From: Armatimonadetes bacterium Uphvl-Ar2 | GTDB lineage: Bacteria; Armatimonadota; Fimbriimonadia; Fimbriimonadales; Fimbriimonadaceae | DNA: 64,000 nt | Direction of reading: 5' to 3' | Assembly: GCA_002162095.1 (NCBI GenBank) | Contig: CP021424.1 | Span: 496,001 to 560,000 of the forward strand | Part shown: piece after piece, positions 42,366-51,269 of the stretch | Numbering within the stretch: position 1 is the stretch's first letter | Layout: every line of letters begins with the position of its first letter | The notes under the pieces: model-generated | The model's input: only the letters and a program-made list of their open reading frames with translations | Told to the model about the DNA's origin: nothing | Database searches by the model: none | Position numbers and translations under genes: made by a program

Positions 42366-43204
42366 GCCAGCCCGACATCGCCCTGCGGCCTGCCAGCCGC
42401 ATTGACCGGTACCTTCAGCTCCGGCGCTTTGAAAAGAGCGGTCGGTTCTACGAACGGCTGGGCATTCGGCACATGTATCGCTGGTTGGTGGGCCTCGGCG
42501 GCGGCGCACCCCTTCCCCCCGCTACCCAGCCCCAGGCGGTGGCCAGCGAATGGCTGCACCGCACCAAGAACGACGCCCGCTACTACGAAATCGCCAATCT
42601 CATCCGGGGATTACTGTATGTACCACCCGCCACGTTGGGCTTGTGGCGCGATGTGTGGCTTTCCACATTCGTCTTGGTGCCGCTCATCATTTTCCACGCC
42701 CTGTGTGTGCTCACGGAGCGGTACAAGCGGGCGCTTTGCATCGTCCACACGCCCGACCCGGACGCCCAGGGTGAACCCGGGATTGACAAGAGCAGCGGCT
42801 CCACCCCAGATGACGTGGTGGATCACTGGTGGTACACGCCCCGCAAGTTTGAGACGCCCCGCCTGTTTAAGGCTCTCGGTATGGACCGGATCCGCGAACT
42901 CACCAAGACCTACGTTCAGAAAACGCGGGAGGAAGAAGGGTCCGAGGGGCCGGTGCAGTATCTCGACCCTGGGAGCCGCGAATCACTCATTCAGTTCGAG
43001 CGCGGTACTCGCACCGGCGAGTTCCTTCATCTCAGTTCGGGTCTCCTCAATGTCCCGCCGATTGTCGGCTTGCTGATGCACGGCCTCTGGTACGGCGCGG
43101 TTTACGTCTTTCTTATCTTCACCATCGATATGCTTCTCGTGATTCTCCAACGCTATCACCGCGCCCGCACGTACTTCCTCCTCCGTCGGGGGGGAATGGC
43201 GTGA
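42362..43204 (+). CDS. Membrane protein with internal duplication, CrtO-acyltransferase-like
   Basis: The 280-residue protein consists of two similar halves. Half 1 starts RRFEKSGRFYERLGIRHMYR and ends in LFYVPPATLG-like sequence, two hydrophobic segments and RYKRAL; half 2 starts RKFETPRLFKALGMDRIRE, then LLNVPPIVGL, two hydrophobic segments and RYHRARTY. The opening resembles glycosyl-4,4'-diaponeurosporenoate acyltransferases (CrtO), which act on carotenoid glycosides. Each half has two transmembrane segments. It overlaps both neighbours by 4 bp (ATGA; GTGA), so it probably works with the glycosyltransferase on membrane lipids. The enzyme role is tentative. Confidence 0.55.
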   Translation: MSQPDIALRPASRIDRYLQLRRFEKSGRFYERLGIRHMYRWLVGLGGGAPLPPATQPQAVASEWLHRTKNDARYYEIANLIRGLLYVPPATLGLWRDVWLSTFVLVPLIIFHALCVLTERYKRALCIVHTPDPDAQGEPGIDKSSGSTPDDVVDHWWYTPRKFETPRLFKALGMDRIRELTKTYVQKTREEEGSEGPVQYLDPGSRESLIQFERGTRTGEFLHLSSGLLNVPPIVGLLMHGLWYGAVYVFLIFTIDMLLVILQRYHRARTYFLLRRGGMA

Positions 43205-44301
43205 AGATCGTCATCCTCACCGCCGCTACGGGCAACGGGCACATCAGCGCGGCCCACGCCATCCGAGAAGAAGCCGAAGCCCGAGGGGTCACGGCCCCGG
43301 TCATCGACGTTCTGGACCACACCCCCAAGGCGTTCCGGAAGTGGTTCAAGAACGGATACGAGATGCTGGTCCGTCAAAGTCCGGATACCTGGGGTTACCT
43401 ATATCGCCGAAGCGACAAGCCGTCGAGCGAATATTACGTCCAAACGTTCCTAGACCATTACTGCACCCTGCCTCTGGCCAAGGTTTTGGATGAATTGCGA
43501 CCGGACTGGGTGATTTGTACACATAGTGTTGCCCAACCTCGACTCAAGCGCCTGCGCAAGCGATTCGGTTTCAAAGTCGCCGTGGTCGTCACGGATCTCT
43601 ACCCCCACAAGATGTGGCTGCGCGGCCGCCCCGACCTGTGGCTCGTCCCCGGGCAATGGACCAAGGACATCCTGGCTCAGCGCGTGCCCGGCAGCGAATC
43701 CCAAACCGTCGTCACCGGCATCCCCATCAACCGACTATTTGCCGAACCCATGGGTCGCGAAACCGCCCGCGCCAAGCTCGGCCTCGCACCCAATGACCAA
43801 ATGATCCTGCTTACCAGCGGAGGCATTGGTGGCGGCCCGCTCGTCGAAACGGCCGAAGCCCTCAGCAAGATCGGCGCGAAGATCATCACGGTCTGCGGAC
43901 GCCACGATGGCAAGCGTCGCCGCCTGCACAAGATGCAGCTGCCCAACGTGGTGGTGAAAGGCCACGTGGAGCAAGAAGAGATGGCCACGCTGATGCAAGC
44001 GTGCGACATGATGGTGGCCAAGGCCGGCGGCCTGACGACCTGCGAATCCCTCGCCGTGGGTTGCCCGTTCATTGTTTACTGGCCGCTCCTCATCCCCGGA
44101 CAAGAAGAAGGAAACGCCGAATTCCTAGACGAAACCGGCGCGGGCAAGATCTGCCGCACCCCCGAGGACTTAGTGCAAACCGTGCAAGACTTGCTGGCCA
44201 ACCCCGAGCGACTCACCAAGATGAGTGAGATCGGCCGATCGCTTGCTCAGCCCACGGCCGCCACCCTCATCGTGGACGAGATCTCGCAGCGCACATCGTA
44301 A
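43201..44301 (+). CDS. Monogalactosyldiacylglycerol synthase-type glycosyltransferase
   Basis: The product has 366 residues from the GTG at 43201. It starts with VILTAATGNGHISAAHAI, the glycine-rich loop of MGDG/diglucosyl-diacylglycerol synthases (UgtP-like, GT28), and has the C-terminal nucleotide-sugar site in MMVAKAGGLTTCESLAVGCP followed by PLLIPGQEEGNAEFL. It transfers a sugar to diacylglycerol at the inner membrane, making glycolipids. As last gene of the lipid operon it suggests that the window's organism makes glycoglycerolipids. Confidence 0.87.
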   Translation: MKIVILTAATGNGHISAAHAIREEAEARGVTAPVIDVLDHTPKAFRKWFKNGYEMLVRQSPDTWGYLYRRSDKPSSEYYVQTFLDHYCTLPLAKVLDELRPDWVICTHSVAQPRLKRLRKRFGFKVAVVVTDLYPHKMWLRGRPDLWLVPGQWTKDILAQRVPGSESQTVVTGIPINRLFAEPMGRETARAKLGLAPNDQMILLTSGGIGGGPLVETAEALSKIGAKIITVCGRHDGKRRRLHKMQLPNVVVKGHVEQEEMATLMQACDMMVAKAGGLTTCESLAVGCPFIVYWPLLIPGQEEGNAEFLDETGAGKICRTPEDLVQTVQDLLANPERLTKMSEIGRSLAQPTAATLIVDEISQRTS

Positions 44302-44314
44302 ACAGGAGCCGTAG

Positions 44315-45004
44315 TTAAGGGTTCGTGCGCACATCGCGCAAGAACTTGACGTGCGTATCCAGGAACAGCCGGTTGCGCCCGCCAAAGTGCACGGCTTTGC
44401 CGCGCAGGGTCAAAGGATTCGGTGAAGTGGTGCGCGGGAAGTAAGGCTCCACCGCCAACTCCACATCGGCCACGCCTTCCGGAACTCCGATGAACGGGTT
44501 ATTCGCCTCAATCAGGTCGGCCACCAAGGAGTCAGGGCTCTTGCCCCATCCGTTGTCCAGCGCCACCGTCGTACCGGCTTGGTCAAATCGCCACCACCAC
44601 AGGTTCGTGCGGCGCCCGTCGGGCGTGTCTTGCCGGACCTGTATCGCATTGCCAAAGGTATCTCCCGCCGCCCGGAACCACCCTAAATCCCGGTTGCCCA
44701 GGAAGGGGCCAAAGCACTCCACCGCCCAGCTCCCCCGGGGGTCACTCGGGGGCCATCCGGTCCACGGCTTCCACCCCGTCGGGTGGCTCAATTTGAGGTC
44801 GCGCCGGTCCGGAAAACGGTCATCCTCGTCGGCCAGATACAGCGCGGTCGCCACCCCCCACTGCCGAAGCTGCTGCAGGCTCTCCGACTTCTTCGCCGCC
44901 GCCTTGGCGCGTTGGAACACCGGGAACAAAATCGCGGCCAAGATTGCGATGATCGCAATCACTACCAGCAGCTCAATCAGAGTGAAGGCCAGGCGTCTTG
45001 TCAT
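44315..45004 (-). CDS. Prepilin-like protein (type IV/pseudopilin N-terminus)
   Basis: The product has 229 residues from the ATG at 45004, preceded by a GGAGGA ribosome binding site. It starts MTRRLAFTLIELLVVIAIIA: the prepilin cleavage site (A/F after the basic leader) and the hydrophobic stem with Glu at +5. The LFPVFQRAKAAAKKSE and ALYLADEDDRFPDRRD that follow are typical of the large H-X9-DG-like prepilin families of armatimonads and planctomycetes. It is probably a pilin-like surface protein processed by a prepilin peptidase. Confidence 0.88.
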   Translation of the reverse strand: MTRRLAFTLIELLVVIAIIAILAAILFPVFQRAKAAAKKSESLQQLRQWGVATALYLADEDDRFPDRRDLKLSHPTGWKPWTGWPPSDPRGSWAVECFGPFLGNRDLGWFRAAGDTFGNAIQVRQDTPDGRRTNLWWWRFDQAGTTVALDNGWGKSPDSLVADLIEANNPFIGVPEGVADVELAVEPYFPRTTSPNPLTLRGKAVHFGGRNRLFLDTHVKFLRDVRTNP

Positions 45005-45095
45005 GATGTTCCTCCCCCTGCTTCCACGCACTAATTGTACGGGGAGTTCCAGCCGACAATGTTAAGGGGCATAGACTCCAGGTGATTCGACACGC

Positions 45096-48000
45096 ATGCC
45101 GCGCAAGACCAGGATGAAGCAGGGAGAGAAGCGAGAGTCCGCAACCAGGTTGTTGTGGAAGAGCGTCTACGCCCTCTGTGTCCTCTTGGGCTTGGTGACC
45201 ATCACGCAGTTGATGAGCTACCTCACCACTTCGAACTCCGAAGAAAGTTGGTCGACGATTCTGGCCCAGCAGAGTGCTCTCACGGCCACGGCTCGTATCA
45301 ATCAGTCCATCACCGCCCTTATCGACCTCGATACCCAAGGGAAACCCGCCCTCTCGCGAGGAAACCGCGAACGGCAACTGAAGGATCTGCAAAGCAGCCT
45401 GGCTACGCTCAAGCGATCGCAAAAGCGCACCGAGGCCAAGGCGGCCATCTCCACCCTCACCCAAACGCTTGAGAAGATGCGCCGGAGCGCCGATTGGAAA
45501 GCCGGCAAACCCTTGGATGAACGCATGCGGGTGTGGCTGATCAACGATGCCAGCCGCATTCAGTACGAGATCACCCAAGCCGCCCAGTTCGAAACCGGCA
45601 AATTGGTCCAAGCGGAAGAGAGAAAGCAACTCACCACCGTTCTCCTCCTCATTGGCTCGGCCTTCGCCGCCGTGGCCGGTACATTCCTGTTTGCCCGCCC
45701 AATGGCCCGCAAGCTTAGCGCGGTGTATCAGGAGCACGAGTTAGCAGTATCCCGAGTCGAGGTCCAGCGAGCGGAACTCCAAACCCAAAACATCAAGCTC
45801 CGCGAGCAAACCGCTCTGGCCGAAGAGCAGCGCCGCGATCTCAAGGAGCTGACCCGACTCTACAAAGCCAACGCCAATCAGTTTCAGTCCATCTTCTCGG
45901 GTCTGCCGGTGCCGTGCTTTGCCATGCGCCCGAACGGCGAGGTGTTCGAGTGGAACCACGCCTGCGAAAAACTCTTTGAATACGCCCAGGCCGAGGCCGT
46001 CGCCCGCAAGCCATGGGAGCAGATCTTCCATGGTGAGGACGCAGCGCTCATTCGCCGCCACTTCGATCGTGCCGCCGCCGGTTACCCCTCCATGCAAGAG
46101 GAAGCCGAAATCTCCGGGCCGGATGGTCAGCGCCTTTGGATTACCGTTCAATCCATCCCGATGATGGATATGCAGGGCCAAGTCACCGGGGTGCTCACCG
46201 CGATGACCGACCTCACCGAGCGCCGCAAGGCCGAACTCGGCCTGCAAGAAAGCCGCAACCTCATTGCGCGCATGATGGAAAGCAGCCCGCAGATTGCCTA
46301 TGTGCTCAATCTGGCCAGCGGTTCCATTTGTTATGCGAATGGTCAGCTTGACAAATTGTTGAACATCTCAGTCAAGGAACTCAACGAGCGTGGGACCACG
46401 CTTCTTGAACTGGTTCATACCGAAGATTTGGAAGACGTGCGCAAGCACTACGAGGAGGTCCGGGTCGGCACTGACCAAGACATCCATACCATCGAATTCC
46501 GCATGGCGCGTATTGACGGCACCTATCGCTGGGTGCGCACCAAGGAAACCGTCTTTGTGCGGGATAACCGGGGCAACGTCACCCAGATTTTGGGTTCGGC
46601 GGAAGACGTCACTGACAAGCGCGCCGACGAAGAGCGTCTGCGCCTTCTCTCGGTTGTGGCCGCCCAAAGCGGCAGTGGCGTGGTCATTGCCCGCCCCGAT
46701 CGCAGCATCATCTTTGCCAACCCGGCCTACGAGGAGATGACCGGCTTCCGGGCCGACCAACTCACCGGCCCCAACGGCAAGCTCCTCACCTCGCTCATCA
46801 TCCCGGACCAAGAAGGGTGGGGCGACCTCAACGTCGCGCTGGACAAGCAGAAGGCGTTCTACGGCGAGTTCCGGATGGAGCGGAGCAACGGCCACGAGTT
46901 CTGGAGCGACTTCAGCATGACGCCGGTGCTTAACCAAGAGAACGAACTCACGCACTGGGTTGCCATCCAAGATGACATCACCAGCCGCCGCACCATCATG
47001 CAACAGATCGTGGTGTCGCGAGAACGACTCAACGTCGCCCTGCAGAGTAGTCAGTCGGCCGTATTCGACTGGGATCTCACCCACAACAAGCTCTATCTCT
47101 CGTTTGACTTCAACACCTTGTTGGGTTACGAGGCGAACCCGGTGGAGGATGGCGAATCATACTGGCTCAACCTGGTCCACCCAATGGACAAGGTCGGTCT
47201 AGAGAGCAACCTCAAGGATCACCTGAAGGGCAACACCGACATTTTCCGCCACGAGCACCGCCTGCGCACCAAGGACGGCACGTACGAGTGGTTCATGATC
47301 ACCGGGGAAATTATCGATTCCCACGATCGATCCCAGCCCCGGCGCTTCATCGGTACGTTCACCAACATCACCGACCGCAAGCACAACGAGCAGCGCCTGG
47401 CCGAATCGGAACAGCGTTGGAACTTTGCTCTGGAAGGCTCTGGTGCCGGGGTGTGGGACTGGAAGATTGCCGACGGCACTCTGTTCCTTTCGCGGCAGTG
47501 GAAGAACATCCTGGGCTACGCCATGGACGAACTGCCAGATGACTTCAAGGTCTGGGAAACGCACATGCACCCCGAAGACCGGGCCGCCTGGTTTTCGGAC
47601 CTGGAAGCCCACCTGCAGGGCGAGACCGAAATGCTCTCCACTATTGTGCGGATGCGCCACCGCGACGGGCACTATCTGTGGTGCCACGACCGGGGCAAAG
47701 TCGTCGCCCGCGACTTCGAAGGTCGTCCGTTACGCATGATCGGAATGGTCACCGACATCACGGAACAGAAGGTTGCTGAGCAGCAGGTGATCGAAAGCGA
47801 GGCCCGATTCCGCTCCGCGATTGACGCCCTTCGCGAAGGCTTTATCCTGCAAGAAAGCAACGGAAACATTCGGATGTCGAATCCTCAGGCTGCCGATATG
47901 TTTGATGTCGAGTTGCCCGTGCTGCTGGGCCAAAGCATCGAAGGCATCCTGGCCAATGCAGTCACCGAAGAAGGCCTGCCCTTCCTCCCCTCCGAGTTCC

Positions 48001-48785
48001 CCACCGTCATTGCGCTCCAAGAGGCGCGCGGGGTGCACAACGTTATTATCGGTCTCGAGGATGGCGGCCAAGTGAAGTGGCTGGAAGTCAACGCCGAGCC
48101 GATCTTCCTGCCCCAGGCCAAGAAGCCCTACGCGGCGGTGGCCCTCATCATGGATGTCACCGACCGACGCCAGGCCGAAGAGTTCATCATGCTGCAGATG
48201 TCGCAGCTGAACGAGACGCAGTTGGCGCTAGAAGCCCGCTCGGCCGAACTCGAAACGGCTAACGAACGCCTCACGCGCCTGGCCAGCACCGACGGCCTTA
48301 CCGGATTGATGAACCATCGCCGATTCCAAGAGGAATTGGAGAAGACCTTCGACTCGGCGCAGGCTAAGACCGTGCCGGTCTCGGTGGCCTTGTTGGACGT
48401 GGACCACTTCAAGCAGTTCAACGACACGTTTGGCCACCTTGAGGGTGACGAAGTCCTGCGCACGGTGGCGCGCATTCTCAGCGATGCGATCGGGGATCGC
48501 GGCACGGTGGCCCGCTATGGCGGCGAGGAGTTCATTGTGCTTCTTCCCGAGACCAATGGCGCAGATGCGATAAGCATCTTGGAAGAAGCGCGCGAGGCGA
48601 TCGCCTCCTATCCGTGGACGCAACAACAGGTTACGGTCTCCGTGGGTGTAGAGACGTGCGAGTCACGCATGTGCCACGACCGGATCGCATTCGTCAACTT
48701 GGCCGACCAGGCTCTCTACGCCTCCAAGAACGCGGGCCGCAATCGCGTGACCCACGCGAAGGTTCTGGAAGAGAAGGCCGCCTAA
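45096..48785 (+). CDS. Membrane diguanylate cyclase with about six PAS domains
   Basis: The 1229-residue protein has two transmembrane segments (about 26-45 and 183-205) around an extracellular, coiled-coil-rich region, then about six PAS domains in a row (about 265-380, 385-500, 515-635, 640-765, 775-890, 900-1030) and a GGDEF domain (about 1060-1229). The active site is ARYGGEEFIVLL near residue 1141, so it should make c-di-GMP from GTP. The RxxD inhibitory site upstream of GGEEF is absent (GDRGTVARY). The start at 45096 is uncertain; 45114 is an option. It stands alone. Confidence 0.9.
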   Translation: MPRKTRMKQGEKRESATRLLWKSVYALCVLLGLVTITQLMSYLTTSNSEESWSTILAQQSALTATARINQSITALIDLDTQGKPALSRGNRERQLKDLQSSLATLKRSQKRTEAKAAISTLTQTLEKMRRSADWKAGKPLDERMRVWLINDASRIQYEITQAAQFETGKLVQAEERKQLTTVLLLIGSAFAAVAGTFLFARPMARKLSAVYQEHELAVSRVEVQRAELQTQNIKLREQTALAEEQRRDLKELTRLYKANANQFQSIFSGLPVPCFAMRPNGEVFEWNHACEKLFEYAQAEAVARKPWEQIFHGEDAALIRRHFDRAAAGYPSMQEEAEISGPDGQRLWITVQSIPMMDMQGQVTGVLTAMTDLTERRKAELGLQESRNLIARMMESSPQIAYVLNLASGSICYANGQLDKLLNISVKELNERGTTLLELVHTEDLEDVRKHYEEVRVGTDQDIHTIEFRMARIDGTYRWVRTKETVFVRDNRGNVTQILGSAEDVTDKRADEERLRLLSVVAAQSGSGVVIARPDRSIIFANPAYEEMTGFRADQLTGPNGKLLTSLIIPDQEGWGDLNVALDKQKAFYGEFRMERSNGHEFWSDFSMTPVLNQENELTHWVAIQDDITSRRTIMQQIVVSRERLNVALQSSQSAVFDWDLTHNKLYLSFDFNTLLGYEANPVEDGESYWLNLVHPMDKVGLESNLKDHLKGNTDIFRHEHRLRTKDGTYEWFMITGEIIDSHDRSQPRRFIGTFTNITDRKHNEQRLAESEQRWNFALEGSGAGVWDWKIADGTLFLSRQWKNILGYAMDELPDDFKVWETHMHPEDRAAWFSDLEAHLQGETEMLSTIVRMRHRDGHYLWCHDRGKVVARDFEGRPLRMIGMVTDITEQKVAEQQVIESEARFRSAIDALREGFILQESNGNIRMSNPQAADMFDVELPVLLGQSIEGILANAVTEEGLPFLPSEFPTVIALQEARGVHNVIIGLEDGGQVKWLEVNAEPIFLPQAKKPYAAVALIMDVTDRRQAEEFIMLQMSQLNETQLALEARSAELETANERLTRLASTDGLTGLMNHRRFQEELEKTFDSAQAKTVPVSVALLDVDHFKQFNDTFGHLEGDEVLRTVARILSDAIGDRGTVARYGGEEFIVLLPETNGADAISILEEAREAIASYPWTQQQVTVSVGVETCESRMCHDRIAFVNLADQALYASKNAGRNRVTHAKVLEEKAA

Positions 48786-48994
48786 TCGAGCGGCCTGGCT
48801 TTCGCCTGCGCGGCATCCATTCGCACTAAACCACTACAGGGAGGCCGCCCGCCACGCGGCTGCCGCAACCTCATCGGGATCACCAACCGCCCGAAAGCGC
48901 CAACTGCCAGAAAATCCAGCCATCAAAGTGACCAACAAAGAAGCCCAAAACGCGGAAAGCGCCCTGGGCTTCTTTAGTTCTTGAAATGCTTGCG
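48786..48994. other. Intergenic stretch with a terminator
   Basis: A 209-bp gap between convergent genes. Apart from the terminator at 48937-48975 I see no gene or repeat. Confidence 0.5.
48937..48975. terminator. Hairpin terminator between convergent genes
   Basis: AAAGAAGCCCA pairs with TGGGCTTCTTT around a loop of about 17 bases (itself partly paired GCG/CGC). A and T runs on either side let it serve the cyclase gene and the MinD-like gene. Confidence 0.75.
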
Positions 48995-49809
48995 TCACGC
49001 GGCTTGGGGTAGATCCGTAGGAGCTGTCTCCGCCGCCGGCACACCGGACTTCGCCCCGCGAATGTGGGCGATGAGATCCGCCTGCGAATCCGCGCGGCGA
49101 GGCTCGCTCGGCAACACCGAGGCCAAATGCGTCAAGGCCTGAGCCGACGCACTCTTGGGGGCGCGCTCCAGCACGCCCTGGCGGAACTGCACCGCCTCAA
49201 GCATTCCCGGGTCGGGCGGAATGTTGCCCATCACGGCCAATTCTTCATTCAGGGCATGCGCCCACGCCTGCTTCACCTTCAATCGTGCTGGACCGAACAT
49301 CCGGTTGCTGGTCATGTTCAGCACCGCCCGCCAGTTTTCGGGTACCGAGGCCGCCTGTCGCAGCACCAGCGAGTCCACCACGCAGGTCGGTTCACTGGTC
49401 AAAACCAAAAGGGCTGTGTCCGCCGCGCCGACAATGGCTACCGAGAGCGGATGAACTCCTGAAGCCGTATCGAGCACGACCATGTCGTAATCGAGGCTGG
49501 CAATTCGCTCTTTCAGTTGGGATTGCAGCGCTTCCGGCTGTCGATGCCCCCATTCTTGCCACCCTGATGCCCCGCCGACAAAGTCATGGCCCTCATTGAT
49601 GGTCTGGGCGTTCGCTCCGCCCAGCCACTGTAAGAAATCTACGGTGGGATTCACCCCATCAGGACATCCAGGTTGGCCATGCCCGTGTGAGCATCCACCA
49701 GCAGCACGCGCTTTCCTTCTTTGCGCCATGCCTGAGCCAGCCCAAGCGCAATCACGCTCTTGCCCACTCCTCCTTTGCCGCTGGTAACGGCCCAACAATG
49801 ACCAGCCAT
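48995..49809 (-). pseudogene. MinD/FlhG-like ATPase, frameshifted
   Basis: From the ATG at 49809 the frame reads a full deviant Walker A (VTSGKGGVGKSVIALGLAQA) and then RVLLVDAHTGMANLDVLMG before a TGA. The reading continues as GVNPTVDFLQWLGG in the next frame and from there is intact to the stop (YDMVVLDTASGVHPLS is the switch II/Walker B part). One G is missing in a run of four (minus-strand GGGG, 49654-49657). A single-base sequencing or assembly error in a homopolymer is as likely as a real mutation. Such ATPases place or count flagella, pili or chemosensory clusters. Confidence 0.8.
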
Positions 49810-49824
49810 TCTCGTGAAACCCTA

Positions 49825-51204
49825 CTAAGAGATATTGGTCAGACGAGGGGCTGCCTCAACGGGCGCGTGCGGATCCTGGTAATTCTGCCGAAGCTGGTCT
49901 AAGACCTCCGGGAGCGGCTTCTCGATAATCTTGGGCTTCAATCCCGTGGCTTGGCCAATCATCGCGATCCCGATCTGATCGAGAGGCACGGCCGCGTGCA
50001 ACACAATTTGGTCGCCTTCGATATCCACCGGCATGGCAAGTGCGGAAAGGGCCAAGGAAGCGGGCACCTTGAGCACTGCGTGCGGGTTTATCCCACTCGT
50101 CTCGCCCGTGACCTCCGGAGCCGAGACACTCGGTCCGGAATCTGGCTGAGACTTTCCTTGAAGCTCGGTCATGAAGCGAGCGGTTTCGCTCATTTCGCCA
50201 CTCTCGACGAAGATGGGCTCTTCATCCACGTCTTCAGCGCGGGCTTGGGCTTCGGCTAGCAGGGCCGTAATTTCGTCTTCGGAGAGGATCATCCCTCCAT
50301 CGCTGTGGACGGGTGCCGCCGACCTGGCGGGAGCGGGCTCGAACGCAAGCTCTTCCTCGATCTCCTTCGGGTCCTCGACCTCTTCTTGAGCGGCTTCGGC
50401 GAAGACATCCTCCAACGAGATCACCGATTCTTCGGTAGTCATCGCTTCTCCGGTCGTTTCAAGTTCTAAGGAGTTCAGGGCCGCGGCCAATTCGTCTTGT
50501 GCCATGATCGGCGCATCCGCGCTCACGGCAGTCCACGTCTCTTCGGCTTCGGCCGTCACTGCACCCAGCGCTTCGTCCAGTTCGCTCAGCACCTCTTCCG
50601 CCAGGGGTTCCACCGGCGCGGTCTCCGCCACTTCAGCGATCTCGGCCGCCTCGGCAACAATCTCAATCGGCGCTGGCTCAGCCGGGCTTTCCTCCTCTGC
50701 CGGAGTTGGCTTCAACGTCTCCAGGATATCGTCAATGCTTCGCGTTTCGTTCTCCGGGGCCGCGAGATAACCCGATAGTTCCGCAGTGTCCTCCGGCTCC
50801 GGCGCCGCCATTTCCTCGGTCGGTGCGGCCACGGCGACCACATCTTCGGCTTCCTCAGCCAATCCGGCCAAGGCCGCCCTCAAATCATCTTGGCTAAGGG
50901 CGAGACCCTCGCCCACCGGCTCCCAATTCTGCTCGTTCGGCCCAATCGGCAGCCCTTCCTCTTCGTCCTCGTCATCAAGCACCGGCGTGGAACTGCCCCA
51001 ACCGACCGATTCCTCGGTCGACATTTTTTGCAGGGCGTGGGCAAAATCCCGCGTGAAATCGTCTAGTGAAAACTCGGCGAAATCCTCGCCTTCTTCCGTT
51101 CTCAGTTCGGCGGCCAGCGCCTGAATCTCATCGGCGAGTTCATGCAATGAAACTCCAATCCGATTGATTCGATTCCAAACTTCTTGTCGCCGCCGTTCCG
51201 CCAT
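49825..51204 (-). CDS. Acidic scaffold-like protein with FliM-type motifs and an MshEN-like C-terminus
   Basis: The product has about 459 residues from the ATG at 51204 (an earlier start at 51249 is possible). A long Glu/Ala/Pro-rich, disordered middle carries short motifs: LSQDDLRAALAGL (about residue 104), MAQDELAAALNSL (about 234) and LSEDEITALLAEA (about 307). These resemble the LSQDEIDALL motif at the start of FliM/FliN-type switch proteins. The last 85 residues (VLKVPASLALSALAMPVDIE, then IGQATGLKPKIIEKPLPEVL) resemble the N-terminal domain of GspE/PilB (MshEN), which can bind c-di-GMP. The MinD-like gene starts 15 bp after its stop. The function is inference. Confidence 0.55.
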   Translation of the reverse strand: MAERRRQEVWNRINRIGVSLHELADEIQALAAELRTEEGEDFAEFSLDDFTRDFAHALQKMSTEESVGWGSSTPVLDDEDEEEGLPIGPNEQNWEPVGEGLALSQDDLRAALAGLAEEAEDVVAVAAPTEEMAAPEPEDTAELSGYLAAPENETRSIDDILETLKPTPAEEESPAEPAPIEIVAEAAEIAEVAETAPVEPLAEEVLSELDEALGAVTAEAEETWTAVSADAPIMAQDELAAALNSLELETTGEAMTTEESVISLEDVFAEAAQEEVEDPKEIEEELAFEPAPARSAAPVHSDGGMILSEDEITALLAEAQARAEDVDEEPIFVESGEMSETARFMTELQGKSQPDSGPSVSAPEVTGETSGINPHAVLKVPASLALSALAMPVDIEGDQIVLHAAVPLDQIGIAMIGQATGLKPKIIEKPLPEVLDQLRQNYQDPHAPVEAAPRLTNIS

Positions 51205-51269
51205 CAAGCACCAATGAGGAGCAAGAGCCACTCGCTCTCTTCTCATCATTGGCTCAATTCATCGTTTTT

